Assembly (NCBI RefSeq): GCF_900109545.1
Contig: NZ_FOAP01000010.1
Coordinates: forward strand, 292,225 to 356,224
Length of the DNA: 64,000 nucleotides
Direction of reading: 5' to 3'
From: Stigmatella aurantiaca
GTDB taxonomy: Bacteria; Myxococcota; Myxococcia; Myxococcales; Myxococcaceae
Part shown: piece after piece, positions 9,690 through 19,166 of the stretch
Position numbering within the stretch: the first letter of the stretch is position 1
Layout of the letters: each line of letters opens with the position of its first letter
Notes under the pieces: model-generated
What the model was told of the DNA's origin: nothing
Databases searched by the model: none
What the model saw: the letters and a program-made list of their open reading frames with translations, nothing else
Made by a program: the position numbers and the translations under genes

Positions 9690-11393
9690 ATGTCACGCCG
9701 GCTGCTGATGATGTGCATGTCCCTGCTGTCGCTGGGGGGCCTCGTCCACTGCTCGAAGAGCTCGCAGGAGGGCACCAAGCCCGCTGCTCCCGCCGAAGCC
9801 GGTAAGGCCCCGGCCGCCGTGCAGGCCACCGCGATGACCGTCGCGCAGGAACAGCAGGCCTCTTGGATCCGGAACTTCAATCCGTTGATCGCTCCGGGCA
9901 CCGCGCGTTGGCCTACCCGCGCCGGTGTCTACGAGCCGTTGATGATCTTCAACACGCTCAAGGGCGAGTTCGTCCCCTGGTTGGCGACGAAGAGCGAGTG
10001 GAGCGACGAGAACAAGAAGCTCACCCTGACCCTGCGCCCGGGCGTGAAGTGGTCGGATGGCCAGCCGTTCTCGGCCAAGGACGTGGCCTTCACGTTCGAG
10101 CTGCTCAAGAAGCACAAGGCCCTGGATTTCGCGGCCGTGTGGGGCTTCGTGGAGTCGGTGCAGGCCAAGGATGACGCGACGGTGGAGTTCACCCTGACGC
10201 GCCCCTACGTGCCCGGCCTCATCTACATCGTCCACCAGCCCATTGTGCCGGAGCACAAGTGGAAGGACGTCCCGGATCCGGTCATCTACAAGAACGAGAC
10301 GCCCGTGGCGACGGGCCCCTTCACCGAGGTGAAGGTCTTCCAGAACCAGATCTTCGAGCTGGGCCGCAACCCGCACTACTGGCAGCAGGGCAAGCCCGCC
10401 GTGCAGAGCCTGCGCTTCCCGGCGTACCCGGGCAATGATCAGGCGAACCTGGCGCTGCTCACCGGCGAGCTGGACTGGGCCGGCAGCTTCGTGCCGGACA
10501 TCGAGCGGGTCTTCGTCAGCAAGGACAAGGACAACAACCACTACTGGTTCCCGCTCGTCGGCAACACGACGACGCTCTACCTGAACACCACCAAGAAGCC
10601 GTTCAGCGACGTGCGCGTCCGCAAGGCGATCAGCATGGCGATCGACCGCGACCAGATCGTCAAGGTGGCGATGTATGGCTATACGAAGCCCTCGGACGCC
10701 ACGGGCCTGAGCGAGGCGCACGATCTGTGGCGCAACCAGGAGGCGGTGGCCGCGGGCGACTGGACCAAGATGGACCTGGCCAAGGCGAACGCGCTGCTCG
10801 ACGAGGCGGGCTTCAAGCGGGGCGAGGCGGGCATCCGGGCCGGTCCGGACAAGGCGCCCCTGCGCTTCGAGATCAACGTCGTCACGGGCTGGACGGACTG
10901 GGTGCGCGCCGCGCAGATCATCGCGCAGAACCTCAAGCAGCTGGGCTTCGACACCACGCTGAAGACCTATGACTTCAGCCCCTTCTTCGAGCGGCTCCAG
11001 AAGGGCGAGTACGACATGAGCATGGGCTGGACGTCGGATGAGCCCACGCCGTACCACGTCTACCGCGACCTCATGTCCAGCGAGACCGTCCGCCCGGTGG
11101 GAGAGGTGGCCGCCCGCAACTGGAACCGCTTCGCGAGCAAGGAGGCGGACGCCCTCTTCAAGGCCTTCGAGGGCACGAGCGATGTGGAGGAGCAGAAGAA
11201 GCTCGCCGCGCAGATGCAGATGATCTTCGTGCAGAACGCGCCCACGGTCCCCCTCTTTCCCGGCCCGTCGTGGGGAGAGTACAGTACGCGCCGCTTCACG
11301 AACTTCCCGAACAAGGAAAACCCTTACGCGAAGCTCACGCCGAACAGCCCCCCGGAGAACCTGTTCGTCCTGGTGGAAGTGAAGCCCAAGTAG
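9690..11393 (+). CDS. ABC transporter substrate-binding lipoprotein, family 5
   Basis: 567 residues. Lipoprotein signal MSRRLLMMCMSLLSLGGLVHC, lipidated Cys22. Start ATG 9690 sits 7 nt after GAGGAG. The mature part is an Opp/Dpp-type (SBP family 5) protein: APGTARWPTRAGVYEPLMIF, LTLTLRPGVKWSDGQPFSAKDVAFTFELL, and VRVRKAISMAIDRDQIVKVAMYGY. Family 5 proteins bind oligopeptides, but some bind cello- or manno-oligosaccharides. The two beta-glucosidase genes at the end of this operon favour a beta-glucoside or oligosaccharide ligand; that assignment is inference. Confidence 0.85.
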   Translation: MSRRLLMMCMSLLSLGGLVHCSKSSQEGTKPAAPAEAGKAPAAVQATAMTVAQEQQASWIRNFNPLIAPGTARWPTRAGVYEPLMIFNTLKGEFVPWLATKSEWSDENKKLTLTLRPGVKWSDGQPFSAKDVAFTFELLKKHKALDFAAVWGFVESVQAKDDATVEFTLTRPYVPGLIYIVHQPIVPEHKWKDVPDPVIYKNETPVATGPFTEVKVFQNQIFELGRNPHYWQQGKPAVQSLRFPAYPGNDQANLALLTGELDWAGSFVPDIERVFVSKDKDNNHYWFPLVGNTTTLYLNTTKKPFSDVRVRKAISMAIDRDQIVKVAMYGYTKPSDATGLSEAHDLWRNQEAVAAGDWTKMDLAKANALLDEAGFKRGEAGIRAGPDKAPLRFEINVVTGWTDWVRAAQIIAQNLKQLGFDTTLKTYDFSPFFERLQKGEYDMSMGWTSDEPTPYHVYRDLMSSETVRPVGEVAARNWNRFASKEADALFKAFEGTSDVEEQKKLAAQMQMIFVQNAPTVPLFPGPSWGEYSTRRFTNFPNKENPYAKLTPNSPPENLFVLVEVKPK

Positions 11394-11427
11394 CCCTTAA
11401 GCGTCTGAGAAAGGCTCACCCGGTCCC

Positions 11428-12405
11428 GTGCGACACCTCCTGCGAAACCTGGGCTTGTACGCGGTTGCCGCGTGGGCCTCTCTCACGCTGAACTTTCTCA
11501 TCCCGCGGCTCATGCCGGGCGATCCCGGCTCGGCCATGTTCGCGCGCTTCGCGGGGCAGCTGCAGCCCGAGGCCATCGACGCCCTGCGTCTGGCGTTTGG
11601 CTTCACCAACGAGCCGCTGCTCCAGCAGTACTTCACCTACGTGCGCCACCTGTTCCAGGGCGACCTGGGCCTGTCCGTCGCGTACTTCCCCGCGACGGTG
11701 ACGGAGGTCATCTCCACGGGCCTGGGCTGGACGCTGCTCCTGTCGGGCATTGCGGTCATTCTCAGCTTCGGGCTCGGCACGGCGCTCGGCGTGGTGGCCA
11801 CGTGGCGGCGCGGCGGCTGGCTGGACTCGGTGCTGCCGCCGGTGCTGATCTTCCTGGGGGCGTTTCCCTACTTCTGGCTGGCGATGGTGCTGCTCTACGT
11901 GCTGGGGTTCGTGCTGGGCGCGTTCCCCCTGCGGCATGCCTACAGCGACACGATCGCCCCCTCGTTCAGCGCGGAGTTCATCTTCAGCGTGGTGCAGCAC
12001 ATGGTGCTGCCCGCCCTGGCGATCGTGATTGCCTCGCTCGGCGGCTGGATGCTCAGCATGCGCAGCACCATGGTGGGCATTCTCGCCGAGGACTACATCA
12101 CCATGGCGAACGCCAAGGGCCTGTCCCAGAAGCGCATCATGTTCCACTACGCCGCCCGCAACGCGCTGCTGCCGAACGTCACGGGCTTCGGCATGGCGCT
12201 GGGGTTCGTCCTGTCGGGCTCGCTGCTGACGGAGATCGTCTTCTCGTACCCGGGCCAGGGCTATCTGCTCATCCAGGCGGTGCGCAACCAGGACTACCCG
12301 CTCATGCAGGGCATCTTCCTGACCATCACCCTGGCGGTGCTGGGGGCGAACCTGCTGGTGGACATTCTGTACGTGTGGCTTGACCCGCGGACGCGGGCGC
12401 GCTGA
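11428..12405 (+). CDS. Opp/Dpp-type ABC transporter permease (DppB-like)
   Basis: 325 residues from GTG 11428. N-terminal helix, then a periplasmic segment with MPGDPGSAM as in DppB/OppB, five further membrane helices, and coupling loop MANAKGLSQKRIMFHYAARNALLPN. No strong ribosome-binding site is visible; the start is set by homology to the family N-terminus. It follows the binding-protein gene by 34 bp and pairs with the next permease to form the channel. Confidence 0.88.
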   Translation: MRHLLRNLGLYAVAAWASLTLNFLIPRLMPGDPGSAMFARFAGQLQPEAIDALRLAFGFTNEPLLQQYFTYVRHLFQGDLGLSVAYFPATVTEVISTGLGWTLLLSGIAVILSFGLGTALGVVATWRRGGWLDSVLPPVLIFLGAFPYFWLAMVLLYVLGFVLGAFPLRHAYSDTIAPSFSAEFIFSVVQHMVLPALAIVIASLGGWMLSMRSTMVGILAEDYITMANAKGLSQKRIMFHYAARNALLPNVTGFGMALGFVLSGSLLTEIVFSYPGQGYLLIQAVRNQDYPLMQGIFLTITLAVLGANLLVDILYVWLDPRTRAR

Positions 12406-12429
12406 CGGGAAGGACGAAAGAAGGCTGCA

Positions 12430-13365
12430 ATGTCATCCGCGACTCAAGCCAAGAAGCAGCGCTCGGGGTTCCTCTGGCAGCTCCTCGAGAACCGCAAGGC
12501 CGCCTTCGGCGCGGCGCTCATCCTGTTCTTCGTCCTGCTCGGCCTCCTGGGGCCGGTGCTCGTCTCGACGGACCCGGCCGCCTTCGTGGGCGCGCCCCAC
12601 CAGCCGCCCTCGTCCGAGTTCCTCTTCGGCACCACCGGGCAGGGCCAGGACGTGCTCGCGCAGACCATTGCCGGGGCCCGCACGTCGCTCATCGTCGGGT
12701 TCGTGACGGGCTTCGCCGTCATGGCGATTGGCGCCTTGATCGGCATGACGGCTGGCTTCTTCGGCGGGTGGCTTGACGGCATCCTGTCCTTCGTCACCAA
12801 CGTGTTCCTCATCATCCCCGGTCTGCCCATGGCGGTGGTGATCGCCGCCTACCTCCAGCCGGGCCCCGTCACCATCGGGCTCGTGCTGGTCGTCACCGGC
12901 TGGGCGTGGAATGCGCGCATGCTGCGCTCGCAGATCCTCTCGTTGCGGGAGAAGGACTTCGTCCTGGCGGCGATCGTCAGCGGGGAGGGGCGCCTGCGGA
13001 TCATCTTCCGGGAGATTCTGCCCAACATGACGTCGCTCTTGATGAGCGGCTTCATCTCGGCGACGGTCTACGCGATCGGCGCGCAGGTGGGGCTGGAGTT
13101 CCTGGGCATCGGGGACGTCAGCGTGGTGACGTGGGGCACGAACCTGTACTGGGCCTCGAACAACGCCGCCCTGCTGACGGGCGCGTGGTGGACGGTGGTC
13201 CCCACGGGCATGTGCGTGGCGCTCATCGGCTTCGCGCTCGTGCTCGTCAACTTCGCGATCGACGAGATTACCAACCCGCGGCTCCGGGCCGAGGGGACGT
13301 GGACGCGGCTCCTCAAGAGCCACAACCTGGAAGGGGGGCTGTCAACCCCCGTGGTGAGGCGCTAA
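12430..13365 (+). CDS. Opp/Dpp-type ABC transporter permease (DppC-like)
   Basis: 311 residues starting MSSATQAKK, with the OppC-like N-terminal region (FLWQLLENRKAAFGAALILFFVLLGLLGPVL). It then has FGTTGQGQDVLAQTIAGARTSLIVG and the coupling segment AAIVSGEGRLRIIFREILPN. Second channel subunit of the importer. Its stop overlaps the next ATG by one base (TAATG). Confidence 0.88.
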   Translation: MSSATQAKKQRSGFLWQLLENRKAAFGAALILFFVLLGLLGPVLVSTDPAAFVGAPHQPPSSEFLFGTTGQGQDVLAQTIAGARTSLIVGFVTGFAVMAIGALIGMTAGFFGGWLDGILSFVTNVFLIIPGLPMAVVIAAYLQPGPVTIGLVLVVTGWAWNARMLRSQILSLREKDFVLAAIVSGEGRLRIIFREILPNMTSLLMSGFISATVYAIGAQVGLEFLGIGDVSVVTWGTNLYWASNNAALLTGAWWTVVPTGMCVALIGFALVLVNFAIDEITNPRLRAEGTWTRLLKSHNLEGGLSTPVVRR

Positions 13366-14342
13366 TGGAAGCCAAGGCCCCGGCGTTGCTGTCGGTGAAG
13401 GACTTGCGGGTGGAGTACCTCACCCCGGCAGGGCCCGTGTGCGCCGTCGATGGCGTCTCGTTCGACATCGGCAAGGGCGAGGTGCTGGGGCTTGCGGGCG
13501 AGTCGGGCAGCGGCAAGTCGACCGTGGCCCAGGCCCTGCTGCGCATCCTCCGTCCGCCCGCGGTCATCACGGGTGGCCAGGTGCTCTTCGAGGGCGAGGA
13601 CGTGCTGGCGATGAGCGAGGCGCAGCTGCGGCAGCTGCGCTGGCGGAAGATCTCGCTCGTGTTCCAGAGCGCGATGAACTCGCTCAACCCCATCCTCAGC
13701 ATTGGCGAGCAGATCGTCGATGCCATCCAGGCGCACCTGCCGATGAAGCGCCCCGAGGCGCTCGACCGGGCCGTGGCGCTGCTGAAGCTCGTGGGCATCG
13801 ACAGCTCGCGCCTCACGAGCTACCCGCACCAGCTGTCGGGCGGCATGCGGCAGCGCGTGGTGATCGCCATCGCGCTGGCGCTCGAGCCGCCCCTGATGCT
13901 CATGGACGAGCCCACCACGGCGCTCGACGTGGTGGTGCAGAAGGAGATCCTCCACCAGGTCTCGGAGCTCAAGGAGAAGCTCGGGTTTTCGATCCTGTTC
14001 ATCACGCATGACTTGTCGCTGATCCTCGAGTTCTCCACGCGGATCGCCGTCCTCTACGCGGGCAAGCTCATGGAGATGGCCCCCTCGCGGGAGCTGTACA
14101 CCGCGCCCAAGCACCCGTACACCCAGGGGCTCCTGGGCTCGGTCCCGTCGGTCCGGGGCCCGCGCCGCAAGCTCGTGGGCATTCCGGGCTCGCCCCCGGA
14201 CATGCGGCGGCTGCCGTCAGGGTGCCGCTTCCACCCGCGCTGCCCCTCGGCCATGGACCAGTGCAAGGCCACGGTGCCGGAGCTGCGTCAGCTGGGGCCG
14301 GATCACATCGAGGCCTGCCACCTGGATTCCCAAACCCCATGA
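13365..14342 (+). CDS. Opp/Dpp-type ABC transporter ATPase (DppD-like)
   Basis: 325 residues. ATG at 13365 sharing one base with the preceding stop. Walker A GESGSGKST, Q-loop in FQSAMNSLNPI, signature LSGGMRQR, Walker B LMDEPTTALD, switch His in ITHDLS. The C-terminal oligopeptide/dipeptide extension has the cysteine pattern GCRFHPRCPSAMDQC...ACHL seen in DppD/OppD, where the cysteines can ligate an iron-sulfur cluster. Its stop overlaps the next start as ATGA. Confidence 0.9.
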   Translation: MEAKAPALLSVKDLRVEYLTPAGPVCAVDGVSFDIGKGEVLGLAGESGSGKSTVAQALLRILRPPAVITGGQVLFEGEDVLAMSEAQLRQLRWRKISLVFQSAMNSLNPILSIGEQIVDAIQAHLPMKRPEALDRAVALLKLVGIDSSRLTSYPHQLSGGMRQRVVIAIALALEPPLMLMDEPTTALDVVVQKEILHQVSELKEKLGFSILFITHDLSLILEFSTRIAVLYAGKLMEMAPSRELYTAPKHPYTQGLLGSVPSVRGPRRKLVGIPGSPPDMRRLPSGCRFHPRCPSAMDQCKATVPELRQLGPDHIEACHLDSQTP

Positions 14343-15409
14343 CGATCATCAAGCCGGAGAGCCAGGTGCTCCTCGAGGCCCAGGGCATCAGCAAGTACTT
14401 TCAGGTGGGGGGAGGCTTCAGGCCCAAGCAGCTGCGCGCCCTCAATGAGGTCTCCTTCTCGCTGAGCGAGCGCCAGGTGGTTGCGCTCGTGGGCGAGTCG
14501 GGCAGCGGCAAGAGCACGATCGCGCGGCTGCTCGTGCGGCTGATGGACCCCTCGGGCGGGAAGATTCTCTTCCGGGGCCAGGACGTTCTCCGGGAAGAGC
14601 CGCGTCACGCCTCGCTCAGCTACCGGTCGCAAGTCCAGATGATCTTCCAGGATCCGTTTGGCTCGCTGAACCCGGTCCACACCATTGGCAACCACCTGGA
14701 GCGGCCCCTGATGCTCCATGGCAAGGCGAAGAGCGCCGCGGAGCTGCGCGACCGCGTGCACGAACTGCTCGCCACGGTGGACCTGAGCCCGGCCGCCGAT
14801 GTGGCCTCCCGGTATCCGCACCAGCTCTCGGGCGGCCAGCGCCAGCGCGTGGCCATTGCCCGGGCGCTGGCCCCGGGGCCCTCCGTCATCCTGGCCGACG
14901 AGCCCATCTCCATGCTCGACGTGTCCATCCGCGTGGGCGTGCTGAACCTGATGGAGCGCCTCAAGGAGGAGCGGGGCATCGGGTACCTGTACATCACCCA
15001 CGACATCGCCAGCGCGCGCTACTTCGCGGACCGGACGATGGTGATGTACGCGGGGCACATCGTGGAAGGCGCGCCGAGCGAGGAGCTGATGCTCAAGCCC
15101 GCGCACCCCTACACCCAGCTGCTGCTCTCCGCGGTGCCGGATCCGAACGGCTCCATGAAGAGCGCGCTGAACGCGAAGTCCGGGGCGCCCAAGCTGATTG
15201 ATCCGCCCCCCGGCTGTCCGTTCGCCGACCGCTGCCCGAGCGTCATGGCCGTGTGCCGGCAGGAGATGCCGGGGGCGACGCCGCTCGGCCAGGATCGCTG
15301 GGTGCGCTGCCACCTGTTCGGCCAGGGCGCCGCCACGGGGACGGCCTCCGCTCAGGAGCCGGGCGCCGCGGGCCCCCGGAGTGCCCTCGCGGAAGGTGCT
15401 GCTTCCTGA
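14339..15409 (+). CDS. Opp/Dpp-type ABC transporter ATPase (DppF-like)
   Basis: 356 residues from ATG 14339, coupled to the previous gene (ATGA). Walker A GESGSGKST, FQDPFGSLNP Q-loop, LSGGQRQR signature, LADEPISMLD Walker B, ITHD switch. C-terminal Cys pattern GCPFADRCPSVMAVC...RCHL. Second ATPase of the pair. It has a longer low-complexity Ala/Gly/Ser tail than usual. The GH1 gene begins 30 bp downstream, which ties the importer to glycoside hydrolysis. Confidence 0.9.
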   Translation: MTIIKPESQVLLEAQGISKYFQVGGGFRPKQLRALNEVSFSLSERQVVALVGESGSGKSTIARLLVRLMDPSGGKILFRGQDVLREEPRHASLSYRSQVQMIFQDPFGSLNPVHTIGNHLERPLMLHGKAKSAAELRDRVHELLATVDLSPAADVASRYPHQLSGGQRQRVAIARALAPGPSVILADEPISMLDVSIRVGVLNLMERLKEERGIGYLYITHDIASARYFADRTMVMYAGHIVEGAPSEELMLKPAHPYTQLLLSAVPDPNGSMKSALNAKSGAPKLIDPPPGCPFADRCPSVMAVCRQEMPGATPLGQDRWVRCHLFGQGAATGTASAQEPGAAGPRSALAEGAAS

Positions 15410-15439
15410 AGCGACCCGTTGAACGGAGGTTCCCAACAC

Positions 15440-16813
15440 ATGACTACCCTTCGCTTTCCCACTGAGTTCGTCTGGGGGGTCGCCACCTCCTCCTACCAAA
15501 TCGAAGGCGCCGCGCTGGAAGACGGGCGCGGGGAGTCGATCTGGGATCGCTTCTCCAAGACGCCCGGGAAGGTGCGGGACGGGACGAACGGCGACGTCGC
15601 GTGCGACCACTACCACCGCTTCCGCGAAGACATCGCGTTGATGAAGAGCCTGGGCATCCGGCACTACCGCTTCTCCGTGGCGTGGCCCCGCATCCTCCCC
15701 GCGGGCCGCGGGAAGGTGAATCAGGCGGGCCTGGACTTCTACGGCCGCCTGGTGGACGCACTGCTCGAGGCGGGCATCGAGCCCTTCGTGACGCTGTACC
15801 ACTGGGACTTGCCCCAGGCGCTCCAGGACGAGGGCGGCTGGGCGAAGCGCTCGACGGCGGAGGCGTTCGCCGAGTACGCGGGCGTGGTGGCGAAGTTCCT
15901 GGGGAGCCGGGTGAAGAAGTGGATCACCCACAATGAGCCCTGGTGCGCGGGCATTCTCAGCCATCAGCTCGGCATCCACGCGCCGGGGCTGAAGGACTAC
16001 CGCACGGCGCTCGCCGCGAGCCACCACCTGCTGCTGTCCCATGGGCTCGCCGTGCCCATCATCCGCGCCGCCAGCCCGGGGGCCGAGGTGGGCATTACCC
16101 TGAACCTGACGCCCTCGGAGCCCGCCTCGCCGAGCGCGGCGGACCACGACGCGGCCCGGCACTTCGACGGCCACTTCAACCGCTGGTTCCTGGATCCGCT
16201 CTTCGGGCGCCGCTACCCCGTGGACATCGTCGCCGACTACATCGCCGCGGGGCACCTGCCGCCCGAGGGCCTCACCGTGGTGCAGCCCGGGGACTTCGAG
16301 GCCATCGCGGTGAAGTGCGACTTTCTGGGGATCAACTACTACAACCGCACGGTCCTTCGCAGCGACAAGGTCCCCGAGGCGCAGAACGAGCCGCGCCAGG
16401 TGTTCCTCGCGCCGGAGAAGGAGTGGACCGAGATGGGCTGGGAGGTTCATCCCAACGGCCTCCGGGACACCCTCCTGCGCGTCCACCTCGACTACCGGCC
16501 GCGGAAAATCTACGTGACGGAGAATGGGGCGAGCTACTCGACGCCTCCCGGGGCCGACGGGCGCGTGAAGGACGAGCAGCGGCTCGCCTTCCTGAGGGAC
16601 CACTTCGCCGCGGCCCACCGCGCGATGGAGGCGGGGGTGCCCCTGGCGGGCTACTTCGTGTGGTCGCTCATGGACAACTTCGAGTGGGACCGCGGCTATT
16701 CGCAACGTTTCGGCATCGTGTGGGTGGACTACAAGACGCAGCAGCGCATTCCCAAAGACAGTGCGCTCTGGTACCGGGGCGTCATCGCGGAGAACGCGGT
16801 TCAGGTGCCCTGA
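15440..16813 (+). CDS. bglA: GH1 beta-glucosidase, cytoplasmic
   Basis: 457 residues from ATG 15440 behind GGAGGT (9-nt gap); an earlier in-frame ATG at 15419 has no such site. Glycoside hydrolase family 1: N-terminal FVWGVATSSYQIEGA, acid/base Glu166 in WITHNEPW, nucleophile Glu361 in YVTENGAS, and the aglycone-end motif FVWSLMDNFEWDRGY. No signal peptide, so it acts on imported sugar in the cytoplasm. Expected reaction: release of glucose from cellobiose or other beta-glucosides. Length matches the family (about 450). Confidence 0.93.
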   Translation: MTTLRFPTEFVWGVATSSYQIEGAALEDGRGESIWDRFSKTPGKVRDGTNGDVACDHYHRFREDIALMKSLGIRHYRFSVAWPRILPAGRGKVNQAGLDFYGRLVDALLEAGIEPFVTLYHWDLPQALQDEGGWAKRSTAEAFAEYAGVVAKFLGSRVKKWITHNEPWCAGILSHQLGIHAPGLKDYRTALAASHHLLLSHGLAVPIIRAASPGAEVGITLNLTPSEPASPSAADHDAARHFDGHFNRWFLDPLFGRRYPVDIVADYIAAGHLPPEGLTVVQPGDFEAIAVKCDFLGINYYNRTVLRSDKVPEAQNEPRQVFLAPEKEWTEMGWEVHPNGLRDTLLRVHLDYRPRKIYVTENGASYSTPPGADGRVKDEQRLAFLRDHFAAAHRAMEAGVPLAGYFVWSLMDNFEWDRGYSQRFGIVWVDYKTQQRIPKDSALWYRGVIAENAVQVP

Positions 16814-16849
16814 CCGCCGCCCACCTCCCTCGACGAGGACCTTCCTGAC

Positions 16850-19150
16850 ATGTCCCAACACTCTCAATACGTGGCCAAGGCGCAGACGCTGGTGTCCCAG
16901 ATGACGCTGGAGGAGAAGGCCCGGCTCCTGTCTGGCAATGGCTCGTGGACGACCCACCAGGTCGAGCGTCTGGGCATTCCCTCCATCTTCATGGCGGACG
17001 GCCCCCACGGGCTCCGGAAGGCCCTGGGGCCGAACACCGCGGACAGCGTGCCGGCCACGTGTTTTCCCACCGCCTCCGCGCTGGCCTCCTCCTGGAACAC
17101 GGAGCTCATCCAGCAGGTGGGTGCCGCGCTGGCCCGGGAGGCCCAGGCCAATGACGTCCAGCTGCTGCTGGGGCCGGGCATCAACATGAAGCGCTCGCCG
17201 CTGGGCGGGCGCAACTTCGAGTACTTCTCCGAGGACCCCCTCCTCGCGGGCCAGCTCTCGGCGGCCTACATCCAGGGCGTTCAGGGCGAGGGGGTGGGCA
17301 CCTCCTTGAAGCACTTCGCGGTGAACAATCAGGAATTCGAGCGCATGGTGAGCGACTCGATCCTCGATGAGCGCACCATGCGGGAGATCTACCTGCCTGC
17401 CTTCGAGATCTCCATCACCCAGGCCCAGCCGTGGTCGGTGATGTGCGCCTACAACAAGGTCAATGGCGTCTACGCCTCGGAGAACCCGTTCCTGCTGGAG
17501 GACATCCTTCGCAAGGAGTGGGGGTTCGAGGGGTTCGTGGTGTCGGACTGGGGCGCCGTGCACGACCGCGCCAAGGGTGTCCAGGCAGGGCTGAACCTGG
17601 AGATGCCGGGCAGCGGGGAAGTGAACCGCAAGAAGATCATCGAGGCGGTCAACGCGGGTGAGCTGCCCGAGAAGCGGCTGGACGAGGTGGTGGTCTCGCT
17701 GCTCGCCGTGGTCTTCAAGGCCGTGGAGCACCGCCGCACCGGCTTCCGGGCCGACCTGGACCAGCACCACGCGCTGGCGCGGCAGGTGGCCGGTGAGAGC
17801 ATCATCCTCCTGAAGAACGAGGACCAGCTCCTGCCGCTGGAGGTGGGGGGCAAGAAGAAGATCGCCCTGATTGGCGCCTTCGCCAAGGAGCCCCGCTTCC
17901 AGGGCGCGGGCAGCTCGCAGGTGAATCCGGCCCGCCTCTCCAACGCGCACGACGAGCTGGTGGCGCTCCTGGGTGGCAGCGAGCGCATCGGGTACGCGAG
18001 CGGCTATGACCTGGAGGGCGTCACCTCCGCGCAGCTCCTCGATGAGGCGCGGCAGCAGGCGAAGAACGCCGACGTGGCCATCGTCTTCGCGGGCCTGCCG
18101 GACAGCCACGAGTCCGAGGGCTTCGACCGCGCCACGCTGGACATGCCCGAGGGGCACAACCAGCTCATCGAGGCGGTCAGCCAGGTGCAGCCCAACACGG
18201 TGGTGGTGCTGATGAATGGCTCGGCCATCACCATGCCGTGGGTGGCAAAGGTGAAGGCCATCCTGGAGGGCTGGCTCACGGGCCAGGCCGGTGGCGGCGC
18301 CATCGCCGACATCCTCACGGGCAAGGTGAACCCCTCGGCGAAGCTGCAGGAGACCTTCCCCGTGCGCACGGAGGACGCGCCGTCCGCGCTCGAGTTCCCC
18401 GGCCTGAACCAGCGGGCGTACTACGGCGAGGGCGTCTTCATCGGCTACCGCTACTACGACAAGAAGAACCTCGCGCCGCTGTTCCCGTTTGGCTTTGGCC
18501 TGAGCTACACCACCTTCGCCTATTCGGGGCTGACGCTCGGCGCGGCGTCCATCCGGGACACGGACAGCCTCACCGTCCAGTTCAAGGTGAAGAACACGGG
18601 CAAGGTGGCGGGCAAGGAAGCCGTGCAGCTCTACGTCCGCGAGGACAAGCCCGTGGTCAGCCGTCCCGAGAAGGAGCTCAAGGCCTTCACCAAGGTGGCG
18701 CTCCAGCCGGGCGAGGAGAAGACGGTGAGCTTCACTCTGAAGGCGCGTGACTTCTCGTACTTCGATCTGGGCCGCCGCCAGTGGACGGTGCAGCCGGGCC
18801 GGTTCGACATCCTGGTGGGCGGCTCCTCGCGGGAGCTGCCCCTGCGCCAGTCCGTTTCGGTGGAGGCCCCGGTGGCCGTGCCGGTGCTGACGCGCGAGTC
18901 CCTGGTGAAGGAGTTCCGGGACCACCCCAAGGGCAAGGAGTTCTACCCTCGGCTGGCGGGCATCATCATGGGCGGAGCGGCCGCGGGGACCGACCCCAAG
19001 CGCACCCCCCAGGAGGAGCGCGCCCGGAAGAAGGCGGAGATGTCCACGCTGGTGTTCGTGCACGACATGCCGGCCTACAAGCTGATCAACTTCTCGGAAG
19101 GCAAGTTCACCGAGCAGATGCTGAACGACATCCTGGCGCAGGTGCAGTAG
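16850..19150 (+). CDS. GH3 beta-glucosidase, cytoplasmic
   Basis: 766 residues, no signal peptide. Family 3 TIM barrel with DGPHGLRK, LGPGINMKRSPLGGRNFEYFSEDP, KHFAVNNQE and nucleophile Asp233 in GFVVSDWGAVHDR. The alpha/beta sandwich domain follows (RYYDKKNLAPLFPFGFGLSYTTF), then a fibronectin-III-like domain (about 540-665). A roughly 100-residue C-terminal extension rich in Lys, Glu and Arg ends the protein. Together with the GH1 enzyme it gives two independent cytoplasmic beta-glucosidases in the transporter operon, perhaps for different linkages or chain lengths. Confidence 0.92.
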   Translation: MSQHSQYVAKAQTLVSQMTLEEKARLLSGNGSWTTHQVERLGIPSIFMADGPHGLRKALGPNTADSVPATCFPTASALASSWNTELIQQVGAALAREAQANDVQLLLGPGINMKRSPLGGRNFEYFSEDPLLAGQLSAAYIQGVQGEGVGTSLKHFAVNNQEFERMVSDSILDERTMREIYLPAFEISITQAQPWSVMCAYNKVNGVYASENPFLLEDILRKEWGFEGFVVSDWGAVHDRAKGVQAGLNLEMPGSGEVNRKKIIEAVNAGELPEKRLDEVVVSLLAVVFKAVEHRRTGFRADLDQHHALARQVAGESIILLKNEDQLLPLEVGGKKKIALIGAFAKEPRFQGAGSSQVNPARLSNAHDELVALLGGSERIGYASGYDLEGVTSAQLLDEARQQAKNADVAIVFAGLPDSHESEGFDRATLDMPEGHNQLIEAVSQVQPNTVVVLMNGSAITMPWVAKVKAILEGWLTGQAGGGAIADILTGKVNPSAKLQETFPVRTEDAPSALEFPGLNQRAYYGEGVFIGYRYYDKKNLAPLFPFGFGLSYTTFAYSGLTLGAASIRDTDSLTVQFKVKNTGKVAGKEAVQLYVREDKPVVSRPEKELKAFTKVALQPGEEKTVSFTLKARDFSYFDLGRRQWTVQPGRFDILVGGSSRELPLRQSVSVEAPVAVPVLTRESLVKEFRDHPKGKEFYPRLAGIIMGGAAAGTDPKRTPQEERARKKAEMSTLVFVHDMPAYKLINFSEGKFTEQMLNDILAQVQ

Positions 19151-19166
19151 CCCCGGGCGCCCGGCG

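Noticed and set aside
14303..19063. 1586-codon open frame on the minus strand
   Set aside because: Antisense to the DppF-like, GH1 and GH3 genes; composition typical of a GC-rich shadow frame.
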